Origin: Halanaerobium sp964649895
Lineage (GTDB): Bacteria > Bacillota > Halanaerobiia > Halanaerobiales > Halanaerobiaceae
Assembly (NCBI GenBank): GCA_964649895.1
Contig: CAZYRX010000002.1
Location: forward strand, 1 to 64,000
Reading direction: 5' to 3'
DNA: 64,000 nt
In this document: positions 25,375 through 33,693 of the stretch, piece after piece
How positions within the stretch are numbered: the first letter of the stretch is position 1
How the letters are laid out: every line of letters begins with the position of its first letter
The notes under the pieces: model-generated
Databases searched by the model: none
Seen by the model: only the letters and a program-made list of their open reading frames with translations
What the model was told of the DNA's origin: nothing
Position numbers and translations under genes: made by a program

Positions 25375-25884
25375 TTATTTGACTTCTTCAACATCCATTG
25401 CAATATGAACTACACTAAAAACAATTACAGCTGTAACCGTATTAACCGCTGCTGCTGGAAGTACTACAGTAGTGAATAATACTGCAAATGGCCCGGGAAG
25501 ACCAACAATTAAAGCTGCTGTTCCAAGAAATATTATACCACTTATGATTGTTCCTACTCCTGTTATTATACCCGCTGTAACCCTATGAGACATTAGATTA
25601 ATCACTAAAGGTATCAATGGATAAACTATTAAAAATGTTAATAATTTATCAACAATATTTGCTATCTGTCCACCTGGAAAACCAGTTGTCAGTGCAGTAA
25701 ATATACCTGTAGACAATGCAACCAAAAAGCCTAATTTAAAGTCTCTTTTGATAATTAATAAAATAAACATCATAGCTAAAGCAAAATCAGGTTTCATTCC
25801 CATCACCATTGGTGGGAAAAAAGCATGTAAAATAAATCCAACTGCAACTAAAAGAGCTGCCTGTGCTAAATCTTTTGTACTCAT
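25375..25884 (-). CDS. trpP: TrpP-type tryptophan transporter, first copy
   Basis: The 169-residue membrane protein belongs to the TrpP family. It has LAQAALLVAVGFILHAFFPP at the N terminus, MGMKPDFALAMMF near residue 28, and FPGGQIANIVDK near 67. Five to six hydrophobic helices fill the chain. It shares most of its length with the neighbouring copy, so the pair arose by tandem duplication. A strong promoter and a NAG-triplet array over the ribosome site and start codon indicate tryptophan-controlled translation. Confidence 0.82.
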   Translation of the reverse strand: MSTKDLAQAALLVAVGFILHAFFPPMVMGMKPDFALAMMFILLIIKRDFKLGFLVALSTGIFTALTTGFPGGQIANIVDKLLTFLIVYPLIPLVINLMSHRVTAGIITGVGTIISGIIFLGTAALIVGLPGPFAVLFTTVVLPAAAVNTVTAVIVFSVVHIAMDVEEVK

Positions 25885-25938
25885 CTAAACTCATCTCCTT
25901 TTTTTGTCTACTAAACTAATCTTTCCTAAACTCAACTA
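25880..25938 (-). promoter_or_regulatory. Predicted TRAP-binding site in the first trpP leader
   Basis: Six triplets (TAG, GAG, TAG, AAG, TAG, TAG) run from 25938 to 25916 and one more adjacent TAG follows at 25911-25913; the first six have perfect 2-base spacers. Four more (GAG, GAG, TAG, GAG), also with 2-base spacers, run from 25897 to 25880 across the ribosome site and the ATG. This matches how TRAP blocks trpP translation in Bacillus. Confidence 0.75.
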
Positions 25939-25967
25939 AGATTTATAAAATCTTTAAGATTGATTTT

Positions 25968-25996
25968 ATTATATATTATATGCAAATTTATGTCAA
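25968..25996 (-). promoter_or_regulatory. Promoter of the tandem trpP genes
   Basis: A consensus TTGACA (25991-25996) and a consensus TATAAT (25968-25973) are separated by 17 bp on the minus strand. Transcription would start near 25961, placing the whole NAG array in the leader. Confidence 0.8.
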
Positions 25997-26169
25997 AATT
26001 ATAAAAAAGAACATTTATCTTTAAAACCTTAAACTAAGAATATTAAAGATTATTAGACATTTTAAGTGCTGTTCAAAGTAAATATCGATAATAAATTGTA
26101 AATATAATAAAGGTGATTTAAATTATATCAAGAATTTATAATATAAGAAATTATAATAAGGTGATAAAA

Positions 26170-26979
26170 ATGAAAAAAATGAAAAAAATATTTATTATAT
26201 TAATTTTAGCACTTTTTTGTTTTTTCAGTGCTGCTCCTATATTAACTCCGCTAGTTTTTGGTGCAGAAAACACAGCTAACAATATTGGCTATAAAATTGT
26301 TAAAACATACCCTCATGACAAAAATGCTTTTACTCAGGGATTTGAATTCTATAATGGCTATTTATATGAAGGTACAGGTTTATATGGACGTTCTTCTCTT
26401 CGAAAAATAGATCTGCAAACAGGCAGGATATTAAAAACAATAAATTTAGATGATAAATATTTTGGAGAAGGTATAACAATTTTGAACAATAAAATTTATC
26501 AGCTAAGCTGGCAGAATAACACCTTGTTTGTCTATAATCTTGAGTTTGATTTAATAAAAAAAGTTAATTATTCTGGAGAAGGCTGGGGTTTAACAAATGA
26601 TGGTAAAAATTTGATTATGAGTAATGGAAGCGAATATATCTATTATAGAGATCCTAAAACTTTTAAAATTACTAAAAAAACAGAAATAGTATTTGCTAAT
26701 GAGCCACTAAAAAATATAAATGAGCTTGAATATATAAATGGTTTTATTTATGCAAATATCTGGGGTGAAGATATTATTGTGCAGATTAGCCCAAAATCTG
26801 CTGAAGTAATCGCCTATCTTGACTTAAAAAACATCTTAGATAAAAGCAAATATGATTATAAGATAAATGTTTTAAATGGAATAGCATATCTGGAAGATAG
26901 AGATCACCTGCTGATTACAGGCAAATTATGGCCAAAAATATTTGAAATAAAAATAACAAACAGCATAAAGGAAAAATAA
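26170..26979 (+). CDS. secreted glutaminyl-peptide cyclotransferase (glutamine cyclotransferase family)
   Basis: The protein has a Sec signal peptide (MKKIFIILILALFCFFSAAP region, cleavage near residue 33). It is followed by a five-bladed beta-propeller of the PF05096 type: KTYPHDKNAFTQGFEFYNGY, LYEGTGLYGRSSLRKID, and NELEYINGFIYANIWGED. The family converts N-terminal Gln to pyroglutamate. The propeller motifs TQGF and NELEY are those of the catalytic core. The ATG at 26170 was preferred because AAGGTGA lies five bases upstream, and a GTG at 26161 lies inside that site. It is a single gene between trpP and the xylose operon. The exact substrate in this organism is unknown. Confidence 0.85.
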   Translation: MKKMKKIFIILILALFCFFSAAPILTPLVFGAENTANNIGYKIVKTYPHDKNAFTQGFEFYNGYLYEGTGLYGRSSLRKIDLQTGRILKTINLDDKYFGEGITILNNKIYQLSWQNNTLFVYNLEFDLIKKVNYSGEGWGLTNDGKNLIMSNGSEYIYYRDPKTFKITKKTEIVFANEPLKNINELEYINGFIYANIWGEDIIVQISPKSAEVIAYLDLKNILDKSKYDYKINVLNGIAYLEDRDHLLITGKLWPKIFEIKITNSIKEK

Positions 26980-26994
26980 ACCCTTATGCTGTTT
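26958..26994. terminator. Shared terminator of the cyclotransferase gene and the xylose operon
   Basis: AAACAGCATAAAGG pairs with CCCTTATGCTGTTT (one G-U), and the left arm overlaps the last codons of the plus-strand gene. On the minus strand the stem is followed by GTTATTTTTATTT, so it works best for the operon ending at 27022. Confidence 0.65.
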
Positions 26995-27021
26995 AACTAG
27001 GAGATATTTTTATTTAATATT

Positions 27022-28326
27022 TTACTTCACATATTCTTCATGAATAATCTGAAAATTTTCAAATGCCCGATCTATGTCACCATTTATAAGAAAGGTATTT
27101 ATTGTATCATCCATAGCATTAACAAAGCCCTTTGGAGCTGCAGAACCATGCACAATTGAAGGTGATAAGGTATCATTTGCAAAGTCTTCCATGGAATCAG
27201 TTAGATATGCATCATATTTACTCTTATCGGCATCTAAGCGGGCAGGTATTGAACCTTTAATCGGGTTAAAAGTATCCTGACCTTCTTTAGAAGCAATTAT
27301 CTTCAGCCATTTTTTTGCATTTTCTGGATTTGGCGCATTCTTTGGTAAGCCAAAAGTATCAGTTATAAATATAAATGAGCCTTCTGTTCCTGGTACAGCC
27401 ATCCAGCCAAACTCCTCACCTGGTGTCCAGCCTAATGTTTTTAAATAACCTTCAGCCCAGTCACCCATAATATTAAATCCTGCTTTGCCTTCATATACTA
27501 ACTTGGCAGCAGCATCCCAAGTAAGAGAAGAATGATTTTCATTTATATACTGCATTATATCTTTAAAATGAACAAGTGCTTCTCGAATTGCTGGATCTGA
27601 AGCAGATGTTTCACCATTCCATAGTCCATTGTAATCATCAGGACCTAAAGTAGCTATTAACAATGTTTCAAAAACTTGACTTGCAGGCCAATTATTAGAA
27701 TCACCTAATGCAAGTGGAACTACTCCAGCTTTATCCAGCTGAGCTAAAGCTGTTTTAAAACTTTCTAAATCTGTTGGAATTTCTATATTATTTTCTGCGA
27801 GCACTTCTGTATTATAAAACATGGCATTGGAACGGTGAACATTAACAGGAATTGAATAATATTCACCTTTGTAAGCAGTCATTTCTAAAATTTGTTGATT
27901 AAATTTATCTTTTATTCCCCATTCTTCAAGCAGATCAGTAATAGCTTCCATCTTACTAGCTTCAACATAAGTCTCAACTAATTCTTCGCCACCATAAATC
28001 TTGATTTTAACATAGGTATCGATTAATTCTGCACCTCCATGAATCTGGAATGAATCTGGAGGGTTTCCAGCAACCATTCTGGTCTTTAAAACTCTCCTGG
28101 CATTAAAGCCTGCACCACCTGCAACAGTAGAATTTATAACTTTAATATCAGGATATTCTTCATTGAAAAGTTCAATCAGAGCATTTAGAGCTTCTTCTTC
28201 TCCACCAGCTGTCCACCAGCTAAAGATTTCTACTTCTCCATCTTGGGCTGCAGCTGAAAAACTGAAGACAAAAAGCAAAGCAACCATTACAAAGAGGCAA
28301 AGCACTTCACTCTTTTTAAATAACAT
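27022..28326 (-). CDS. orphan CUT1-type sugar-binding protein
   Basis: The 434-residue extracellular solute-binding protein has a signal peptide (about residues 1-27). Its family 1 motifs are EIFSWWTAGGEEEALNALI, NPPDSFQIHGG, WPASQVFETLL, and EGKAGFNIMGDWAEGYL. The proteins most like it serve glucose or mannose importers that need two CUT1 permeases. None is present here; the neighbouring permease and ATPase are CUT2 type and belong with XylF. A 15-residue tandem duplication (HGGAELIDTYVK then YGGEELVETYVE) lies near residue 100. It may use permeases encoded elsewhere. It is co-directional with xylH and ends at the shared terminator. Confidence 0.85.
   Translation of the reverse strand: MLFKKSEVLCLFVMVALLFVFSFSAAAQDGEVEIFSWWTAGGEEEALNALIELFNEEYPDIKVINSTVAGGAGFNARRVLKTRMVAGNPPDSFQIHGGAELIDTYVKIKIYGGEELVETYVEASKMEAITDLLEEWGIKDKFNQQILEMTAYKGEYYSIPVNVHRSNAMFYNTEVLAENNIEIPTDLESFKTALAQLDKAGVVPLALGDSNNWPASQVFETLLIATLGPDDYNGLWNGETSASDPAIREALVHFKDIMQYINENHSSLTWDAAAKLVYEGKAGFNIMGDWAEGYLKTLGWTPGEEFGWMAVPGTEGSFIFITDTFGLPKNAPNPENAKKWLKIIASKEGQDTFNPIKGSIPARLDADKSKYDAYLTDSMEDFANDTLSPSIVHGSAAPKGFVNAMDDTINTFLINGDIDRAFENFQIIHEEYVK
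27961..28041 (-). repeat. 15-codon tandem duplication in the orphan binding-protein gene
   Basis: The 12-residue blocks HGGAELIDTYVK (28006-28041) and YGGEELVETYVE (27961-27996) are exactly 45 bp apart. The DNA copies have diverged, so the duplication is old and was kept in frame. Confidence 0.8.
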
Positions 28327-28394
28327 TTATGGTCCTCCTTATTTTCGAATTAAGTTACGTTAAATTTAATGATTTTACACAACTATTAAATCCT

Positions 28395-29507
28395 CTAAGC
28401 TGTTTCTCTTCTATTTAAAACATCTATCATTACAGCGAGAATTATGATAAAGCCTTTAACTATCATTTGATAAAAAGTATTTATACCTAATAAACTCATC
28501 CCATTATTAATAACACCAATTATTATCGCACCAATCACTGTTCCGGTTATTGTACCAATACCACCCATAAAGCTGGTACCACCAATAATAACCGAAGCAA
28601 TTGCATCCAACTCAAAACCAGTTCCCAGATTAGGTGAAGCTCCATTTAACCTTGAAGCTAATAAAATACCTGAGGCTGCACTCAAAACACCGGTTATTAT
28701 AAAAACCATAGTTTTAGTTCTCATTATGTTTATACCGGAAAGCCAGGCAACTTTTTCATTTCCACCAATAGCATATAATTTACGCCCAAATTTTGTTTTG
28801 CGTAATGTATACACACCACCCAGAACGATCACTGAAAATATCGCTACTGGAACTGGAATTCCTTTATAACCGATAAAAATTAGAAAACCTGCTGCAAAAC
28901 CTGAAGCAGTCAAGATTATTCTGCCTGTTAATTTTGCTTTGTTTTTTACTTTTTCACCATTTTTTATTTCTACACTATCTTTAATAGAAGCAAAAATTCC
29001 TAAAACCAAAACAATTACCAGTATAATTAAAGAAGGTATTTTAGGTATATAACCACTACCAATACTTGCAAAAGTAGCATTTCTAACAGGTACAGAAACT
29101 CCCTGTGTTAAAACCAAACCCAAACCTCTGGCAATAGTCATAACTCCAAGTGTAATAATAAATGGATGGATATCAAATTTTGAACTCATAAAACCATTGA
29201 AAAATCCAAAAACACCACCAACTGCCACTAGAGTTATAATGATTGCTAACCACATAGATAAACCTGACTGCATCAACAGTGTAACAACAACAGCAGCTAA
29301 TCCAACTATTGAACCAACCGAAAGGTCAATACCCGCGAGCAAGATAACCATTGTCATACCAACAGCTATAATACCATTTATAGTAACCTGACGCACTAAA
29401 TTAGTTAAATTTCTTGCACTTAAAAATGAGGAGGATAAAAAACTTAAAGTGATTATTAGAAAAATCAAAGCTACAAACGTACCATTACTTTTTATGAATT
29501 TTTTCAA
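28395..29507 (-). CDS. xylH: xylose/monosaccharide ABC transporter permease
   Basis: A CUT2 permease of 370 residues with about ten membrane helices. The motifs GMTMVILLAGIDLSVGS near residue 50 and the conserved loop AIGGNEKVAWLSGIN near 245 are typical of RbsC/XylH proteins. A soluble segment (SIKDSVEIKNGEKVKNKAKL) in the middle is characteristic of XylH-type permeases. The start is TTG at 29507 with GGAG upstream, two bases past the xylG stop. It forms the channel for the XylF-XylG system. Confidence 0.92.
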   Translation of the reverse strand: MKKFIKSNGTFVALIFLIITLSFLSSSFLSARNLTNLVRQVTINGIIAVGMTMVILLAGIDLSVGSIVGLAAVVVTLLMQSGLSMWLAIIITLVAVGGVFGFFNGFMSSKFDIHPFIITLGVMTIARGLGLVLTQGVSVPVRNATFASIGSGYIPKIPSLIILVIVLVLGIFASIKDSVEIKNGEKVKNKAKLTGRIILTASGFAAGFLIFIGYKGIPVPVAIFSVIVLGGVYTLRKTKFGRKLYAIGGNEKVAWLSGINIMRTKTMVFIITGVLSAASGILLASRLNGASPNLGTGFELDAIASVIIGGTSFMGGIGTITGTVIGAIIIGVINNGMSLLGINTFYQMIVKGFIIILAVMIDVLNRRETA

Positions 29508-29509
29508 AT

Positions 29510-31042
29510 TTATTCAACTCCTTTATTACCAGTTGCATATTTCATTATAGTTTCCTCATCTGCTTCTTCACGATCTAAAACCGCAGTTTTTTTCCCTTCT
29601 GACATCACCAAAATTCGATCACTCATACCCATAATTTCTGGTAATTCAGAAGAAATCATGATAACTGTTACTCCCTGTTCTACAAGTTTATTCATTAAGC
29701 GATAGACCTCTGTTTTCGCTCCAACATCTATTCCTCTTGTCGGTTCATCAAGTATTAAAACATCCGACTCTGTAATCAGCCATTTACCGATTACAACTTT
29801 TTGCTGATTACCACCACTTAGCTTTTCAACATCAACATCAAGATTAGGTGTTTTAATATTTAATTCATCAACATATTTTTCAGCAATTTTTCTTTCAGCA
29901 TTATAATCCATGGCAAATTTTGAGCTGAACTTATTAAGAGATGGTAAGGTCATATTCATAACTAAATCTTTATCAAGTAAAAGACCAAGTTCTTTTCTAT
30001 CTTCAGTAATTAAAGCAATTCCATTTTCAATAGCATCAGCTGGTGATTTTATCTTAAGTTCTATATCATTATAAAAAATTTTACCCTGTCTTTTTTTCCC
30101 ATAAACTCCAAAAATAGCGTTGACCAATTCCGTTCTACCTGCACCCATCAATCCAGAAATGCCTAAAATTTCTCCTTTATATGCTGTAAAAGAAACATCA
30201 TCAACTAAATACTTTTCAGGATTAAAAGGATCAGTTATGGTGATGTTTTTAACTTCAAGAGTTTTCTCTTTACGTTCAAAACTTTTCTTAGGAAATAGAT
30301 CATCAATATCCCTTCCGACCATTCTATTTATTATTTCTTCTATAGTTACATCATCAATGTTTATTTTTTTTCCAATTGTTGCACCATCTCTTAAAACAAC
30401 TACTGAATCAGCTATTTCTTCAATCTCATCCATTTTGTGAGATATATATATCATAGAAACTCCACTTGCTTTGAGATCATTTATAACAGCAAATAACTCT
30501 TTTACTTCAGAATCAGTTAAAGCTGATGTAGGTTCATCAAAAACTAGTATCCTCGTATCTAAAGAAAGCGCTTTAGCAATTTCTACCATCTGCTGTTTAC
30601 CTACAGTTAAATCTCCAAGGTCCATTCTAGGATCAATATCCATATTTAAACGAGTTAACACTTTTTCTGCTTCGTGATACATTTCATTCCATTTAATTCC
30701 ACCAAATTTATTTAGCGGCTGTCTATCTAAAAATATATTTTCAGCTACAGATAGATCTGGCAGCAGATTTAATTCCTGATGGATAATTCCGATACCGGCT
30801 TCTTCAGCTTCTCTTGTGTTTTGAAAACGAACAATTTCATCATCCAAATAAATGTCTCCTTCATAAGTGGGATAAGGCCATACTCCACTTAACACCTTCA
30901 TTAAAGTTGATTTCCCGGCTCCATTTTCCCCAACAAGTGCAATTATTTCTGCCTTTTCCAGCGTGAAATTCACATGATCTAGAGCCCTTACTCCAGGAAA
31001 ATCTTTAATGATGTTATTCATTTCCAGAATTTCTTCAGCCAT
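29510..31042 (-). CDS. xylG: xylose/monosaccharide ABC transporter ATPase (duplicated)
   Basis: The 510-residue CUT2 ATPase has two nucleotide-binding halves. The first has Walker A GENGAGKSTLMK (about residues 37-48), DLTVGKQQMVEIA and RILVFDEPTSALT. The second has a divergent Walker A GLMGAGRTEL and the signature LSGGNQQKVVIGKWL with DVLILDEPTRGIDVG. This pattern matches XylG/MglA. It is placed between xylF and xylH. Confidence 0.94.
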   Translation of the reverse strand: MAEEILEMNNIIKDFPGVRALDHVNFTLEKAEIIALVGENGAGKSTLMKVLSGVWPYPTYEGDIYLDDEIVRFQNTREAEEAGIGIIHQELNLLPDLSVAENIFLDRQPLNKFGGIKWNEMYHEAEKVLTRLNMDIDPRMDLGDLTVGKQQMVEIAKALSLDTRILVFDEPTSALTDSEVKELFAVINDLKASGVSMIYISHKMDEIEEIADSVVVLRDGATIGKKINIDDVTIEEIINRMVGRDIDDLFPKKSFERKEKTLEVKNITITDPFNPEKYLVDDVSFTAYKGEILGISGLMGAGRTELVNAIFGVYGKKRQGKIFYNDIELKIKSPADAIENGIALITEDRKELGLLLDKDLVMNMTLPSLNKFSSKFAMDYNAERKIAEKYVDELNIKTPNLDVDVEKLSGGNQQKVVIGKWLITESDVLILDEPTRGIDVGAKTEVYRLMNKLVEQGVTVIMISSELPEIMGMSDRILVMSEGKKTAVLDREEADEETIMKYATGNKGVE

Positions 31043-31143
31043 CTATTTTACCTCCTCCAAAATTCATTATTTATGAAGCAGTTCCATCAAAAATAATAGA
31101 TGGAACTGCAGTACAATAATTCTTAATATTTTTTGAAAGTTAA

Positions 31144-32244
31144 TTATTCTTCTTCAAAAATCTCTTCTTCATTATGGTATCCATCAGCCACAACTGTTTC
31201 CATTATATTATCTTTATTTACTACCACAATTTCTGTTACTACTGTAGGTACATCTTTATTTCCATTATCTACATAGCGATCTATTTCTACTATATCTTCA
31301 ATTTCTCTATCCGGATTCTTTGCAATAGCAACTGCTACTTCTGCAGCTGTATAAGCTAAAGGCTTAACTTTTTTAAATATTTCTATTGACTGTTTACCCT
31401 GCGCAATATATCTAATATTTACTAAATCAGCATCAGATCCTGCCACAAAAACTTTATCAGTATCTGCCATACCCTGAGCTTCTAAAGCTCTTACTGCTCC
31501 AGATGCAAGCCCACTATTATTTGCTACTACTGCATCGATCTGATTATTATATTTAGTAAGAGCATTTTCGGTTGTTGCCATAGCTAGATCAGGAGACCAA
31601 CCTTCATGACTCTGATCTACAACTAATTCTAAACCATCGTATTCGGCAACTGTATCCAAAACTCCCTGAGAAAATGCATTAGCATTAGAATCTCCTGGCT
31701 GTCCTCTTAATAAAACAACATTACCTTTTACTTCTCCTCTATTTTCTTTAAACCACTCAACCATAGCTTCTCCCTGTAGTTCACCAACAGCCCAACTGTC
31801 TTGGGTAATAAACAAATCTACATTACTATTCATAATTAAAGAGTCATAGTTAATAATTGCTACACCAGAATCATGAGCCATTCTTACCATATTGCTTGCT
31901 GTACCGGTGTTAACAGGCTGCATAACTATTACATCAGCACCCTGAGTTAACATATTTTCAAATTTAGCAAGCTGTGAATTTTCATCATTATTAGCAGAAT
32001 CAAAAATAACTTCATCTGCACCCTCTTCTTCTGCTTTTTCTATAAAGGAATCTCTATCTTTTATATATCTTTCTTCCTGCATAGTTTTTAGTAGAAAACC
32101 AATTTTAATTACACCATCATCAGCATGACCTTCCTCACCACCTAAGAGACCGCTTAACCATCCACCATCATCCTGAGCTAAAACAGACATTGACATTGAG
32201 GAAACGAGTAAAAGAACTACCAACAAAATACTTAATTTCTTCAT
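31144..32244 (-). CDS. xylF: D-xylose-binding protein
   Basis: The 366-residue protein has a signal peptide ending near residue 24 (SMSVLAQ). The XylF pattern is clear: IGFLLKTMQEERYIKDRDSF, ANNDENSQLAKFENMLTQGA, and SYD-type INYDSLIMN. The C-terminal strand has PTVVTEIVVVNKDN. A Gly/Asp-rich stretch (WLSGLLGGEEGHADDG) follows the signal and is not part of the usual fold. The ATG at 32244 has AGGAGG upstream; nine earlier codons lack a site. It delivers xylose (or a similar pentose or hexose) to XylG/XylH. Confidence 0.9.
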   Translation of the reverse strand: MKKLSILLVVLLLVSSMSMSVLAQDDGGWLSGLLGGEEGHADDGVIKIGFLLKTMQEERYIKDRDSFIEKAEEEGADEVIFDSANNDENSQLAKFENMLTQGADVIVMQPVNTGTASNMVRMAHDSGVAIINYDSLIMNSNVDLFITQDSWAVGELQGEAMVEWFKENRGEVKGNVVLLRGQPGDSNANAFSQGVLDTVAEYDGLELVVDQSHEGWSPDLAMATTENALTKYNNQIDAVVANNSGLASGAVRALEAQGMADTDKVFVAGSDADLVNIRYIAQGKQSIEIFKKVKPLAYTAAEVAVAIAKNPDREIEDIVEIDRYVDNGNKDVPTVVTEIVVVNKDNIMETVVADGYHNEEEIFEEE

Positions 32245-32543
32245 TAATTTACCTCCTAAAAGTTTTCTCAATGTGAACCATTATTTGCTTATAATTACTT
32301 ATAATTCGCAAAGAGTTGTTTTGATTTGTATTAATTGTATATAAAATTCAGAAAGTAAACCATGTAATATTTTTTTAAACCCTTGAATATTTTTTTAATT
32401 TATATTTCTACTAATAAGATTCATAATATGAGAAATTATATCAAAAATAATATTTTAAAATAAAAAAATCCCCATCTGCAGGTTTTACAGACAGGGAGAA
32501 ATAAGTCAATTTAGATAAATCAAATTTTTATAAACTAAAAAAA
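32245..32543 (-). other. Intergenic region between yesN-type regulator and xylF
   Basis: These 299 bases are A/T-rich and hold the terminator of the upstream regulator gene and the xylF leader. A direct repeat CTTATAATT-A-CTTATAATT lies at 32289-32307, about 45-65 bp before xylF. No convincing -35/-10 pair or catabolite-responsive element was seen. Confidence 0.4.
32469..32497 (-). terminator. Terminator of the response-regulator gene
   Basis: TCCCTGTCTG pairs with CAGATGGGGA (two wobble pairs) on the minus strand, followed by seven T. It separates the sensing genes from xylFGH. Confidence 0.75.
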
Positions 32544-33692
32544 CTAGAGGAGATTGATATTATCTCTATAAGTTGTGGGAGAAGCTCCAACCTGTTTTTT
32601 GAACCAAGAACTGAAATAATAAGCATCATTAAAACCAAGACGATCAGCAATTTGATAGATTTTTATATCAGTGCTTTTTAATAATTCTTTTGCTTTATTT
32701 AAGCGCAGCAAATTTAGATACTCACTAAAGCTTTCACCGGTTTCTTCATGAAAAAGGCTGCTTAAATAACTTATACTGATATTAAAATCTCGGGCCATTT
32801 CACTTAAAGTTATCCCTTTTTGATAATTATCTGCAATATATTCTTTCATCTGCTGAATCATTTGCTGGTTCTTTTCTGCGGGATTAAAACAAATTAAATT
32901 ATGGAGGTGAAGAAGTAATTCTTTTAAAAAAACTTCTACTTCTTTCAAATTGCTGTAATTTAACATTTCCAAGTCTTCTTTATTAATCACTTCCAGGAGA
33001 TCTTCAGCACCATAATCCAATTCTTTCATTATTTTAAAACTTTCTAAAATAATATTGTTCAAAATGATAAATAATTTATCTTTATTAAGTGATAGATCAC
33101 TCATTTCGCTAATAATTTTATTTACAGCTTCTAAAATATCATCTCTGCTGCCTCTTTTGAGTACTGTTTCCAACTTTATTTTTTTTAAAATCATTGATTG
33201 ACTTTCAAAAAATGTATCTTCTATCAACCAATTGTAAGAATCAGAAATCTGTTTTTCATTAATATATCTAGAAATTTCCTTTCTCAATTCTTCTAACTTA
33301 GCTTCCCGATTTTTCTCCATTTCTAGATCTTCTCTTGCTTTATTGACAACCTCAAGCAGTCTTTGTGAGCGAAAGGGTTTTAATAAGTATTCATTTACGC
33401 CAAAACGAATTGATTTCTGAGCATATTCAAATTCGGCATAACCCGAAATAACTATAATTTTAAGTTTAGAATTAATTTTTCTGCATTTTTCAATAAGGTT
33501 TATTCCACTCAATTTAGGCATCTGAATATCAGTTACCAGGATATCAATATCCTCATTTTCTATAATTTCTAAAGCCTCTTCTCCATTAACTGCAGAAAAA
33601 ATTTGATATCCTTCCTGTTTCCAATCAATATTATTTTTCAGTTTTTCTCTAATAGGTTTTTCATCATCTACGAGCAGAAGCTTAGATAGCAC
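32544..33692 (-). CDS. response regulator, YesN type (REC plus AraC HTH)
   Basis: The receiver domain spans about residues 1-125 (LLLVDDEKP, phospho-acceptor Asp in ILVTDIQMPK, conserved YLLKPF). A helical linker follows, and a C-terminal AraC-type DNA-binding domain lies at about 285-382 (YNF-type GITLSEMARDFNISISYLSS and DRLGFNDAYYFSSWFKK). I chose the GTG at 33692, one base past the kinase stop, because GGAGAGGGGG precedes it; the product is 382 residues. With the adjacent kinase and periplasmic sensor it should control xylFGH, as in clostridial XylFII-LytS-YesN systems. Confidence 0.93.
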   Translation of the reverse strand: MLSKLLLVDDEKPIREKLKNNIDWKQEGYQIFSAVNGEEALEIIENEDIDILVTDIQMPKLSGINLIEKCRKINSKLKIIVISGYAEFEYAQKSIRFGVNEYLLKPFRSQRLLEVVNKAREDLEMEKNREAKLEELRKEISRYINEKQISDSYNWLIEDTFFESQSMILKKIKLETVLKRGSRDDILEAVNKIISEMSDLSLNKDKLFIILNNIILESFKIMKELDYGAEDLLEVINKEDLEMLNYSNLKEVEVFLKELLLHLHNLICFNPAEKNQQMIQQMKEYIADNYQKGITLSEMARDFNISISYLSSLFHEETGESFSEYLNLLRLNKAKELLKSTDIKIYQIADRLGFNDAYYFSSWFKKQVGASPTTYRDNINLL

Positions 33693-33693
33693 A

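Noticed and set aside
26095..26160. Second ribosome-site-like AAAGGTGAT at about 26109
   Set aside because: It is followed by a frame with early stops; the real gene starts at 26170 with its own site.
30120..30440. 106-residue plus-strand frame opposite xylG
   Set aside because: No ribosome site, and the minus strand encodes a conserved ABC ATPase.
32289..32307. CTTATAATT direct repeat as a YesN operator
   Set aside because: Only two short A/T-rich copies, likely by chance in this composition; no matching element elsewhere supports it.
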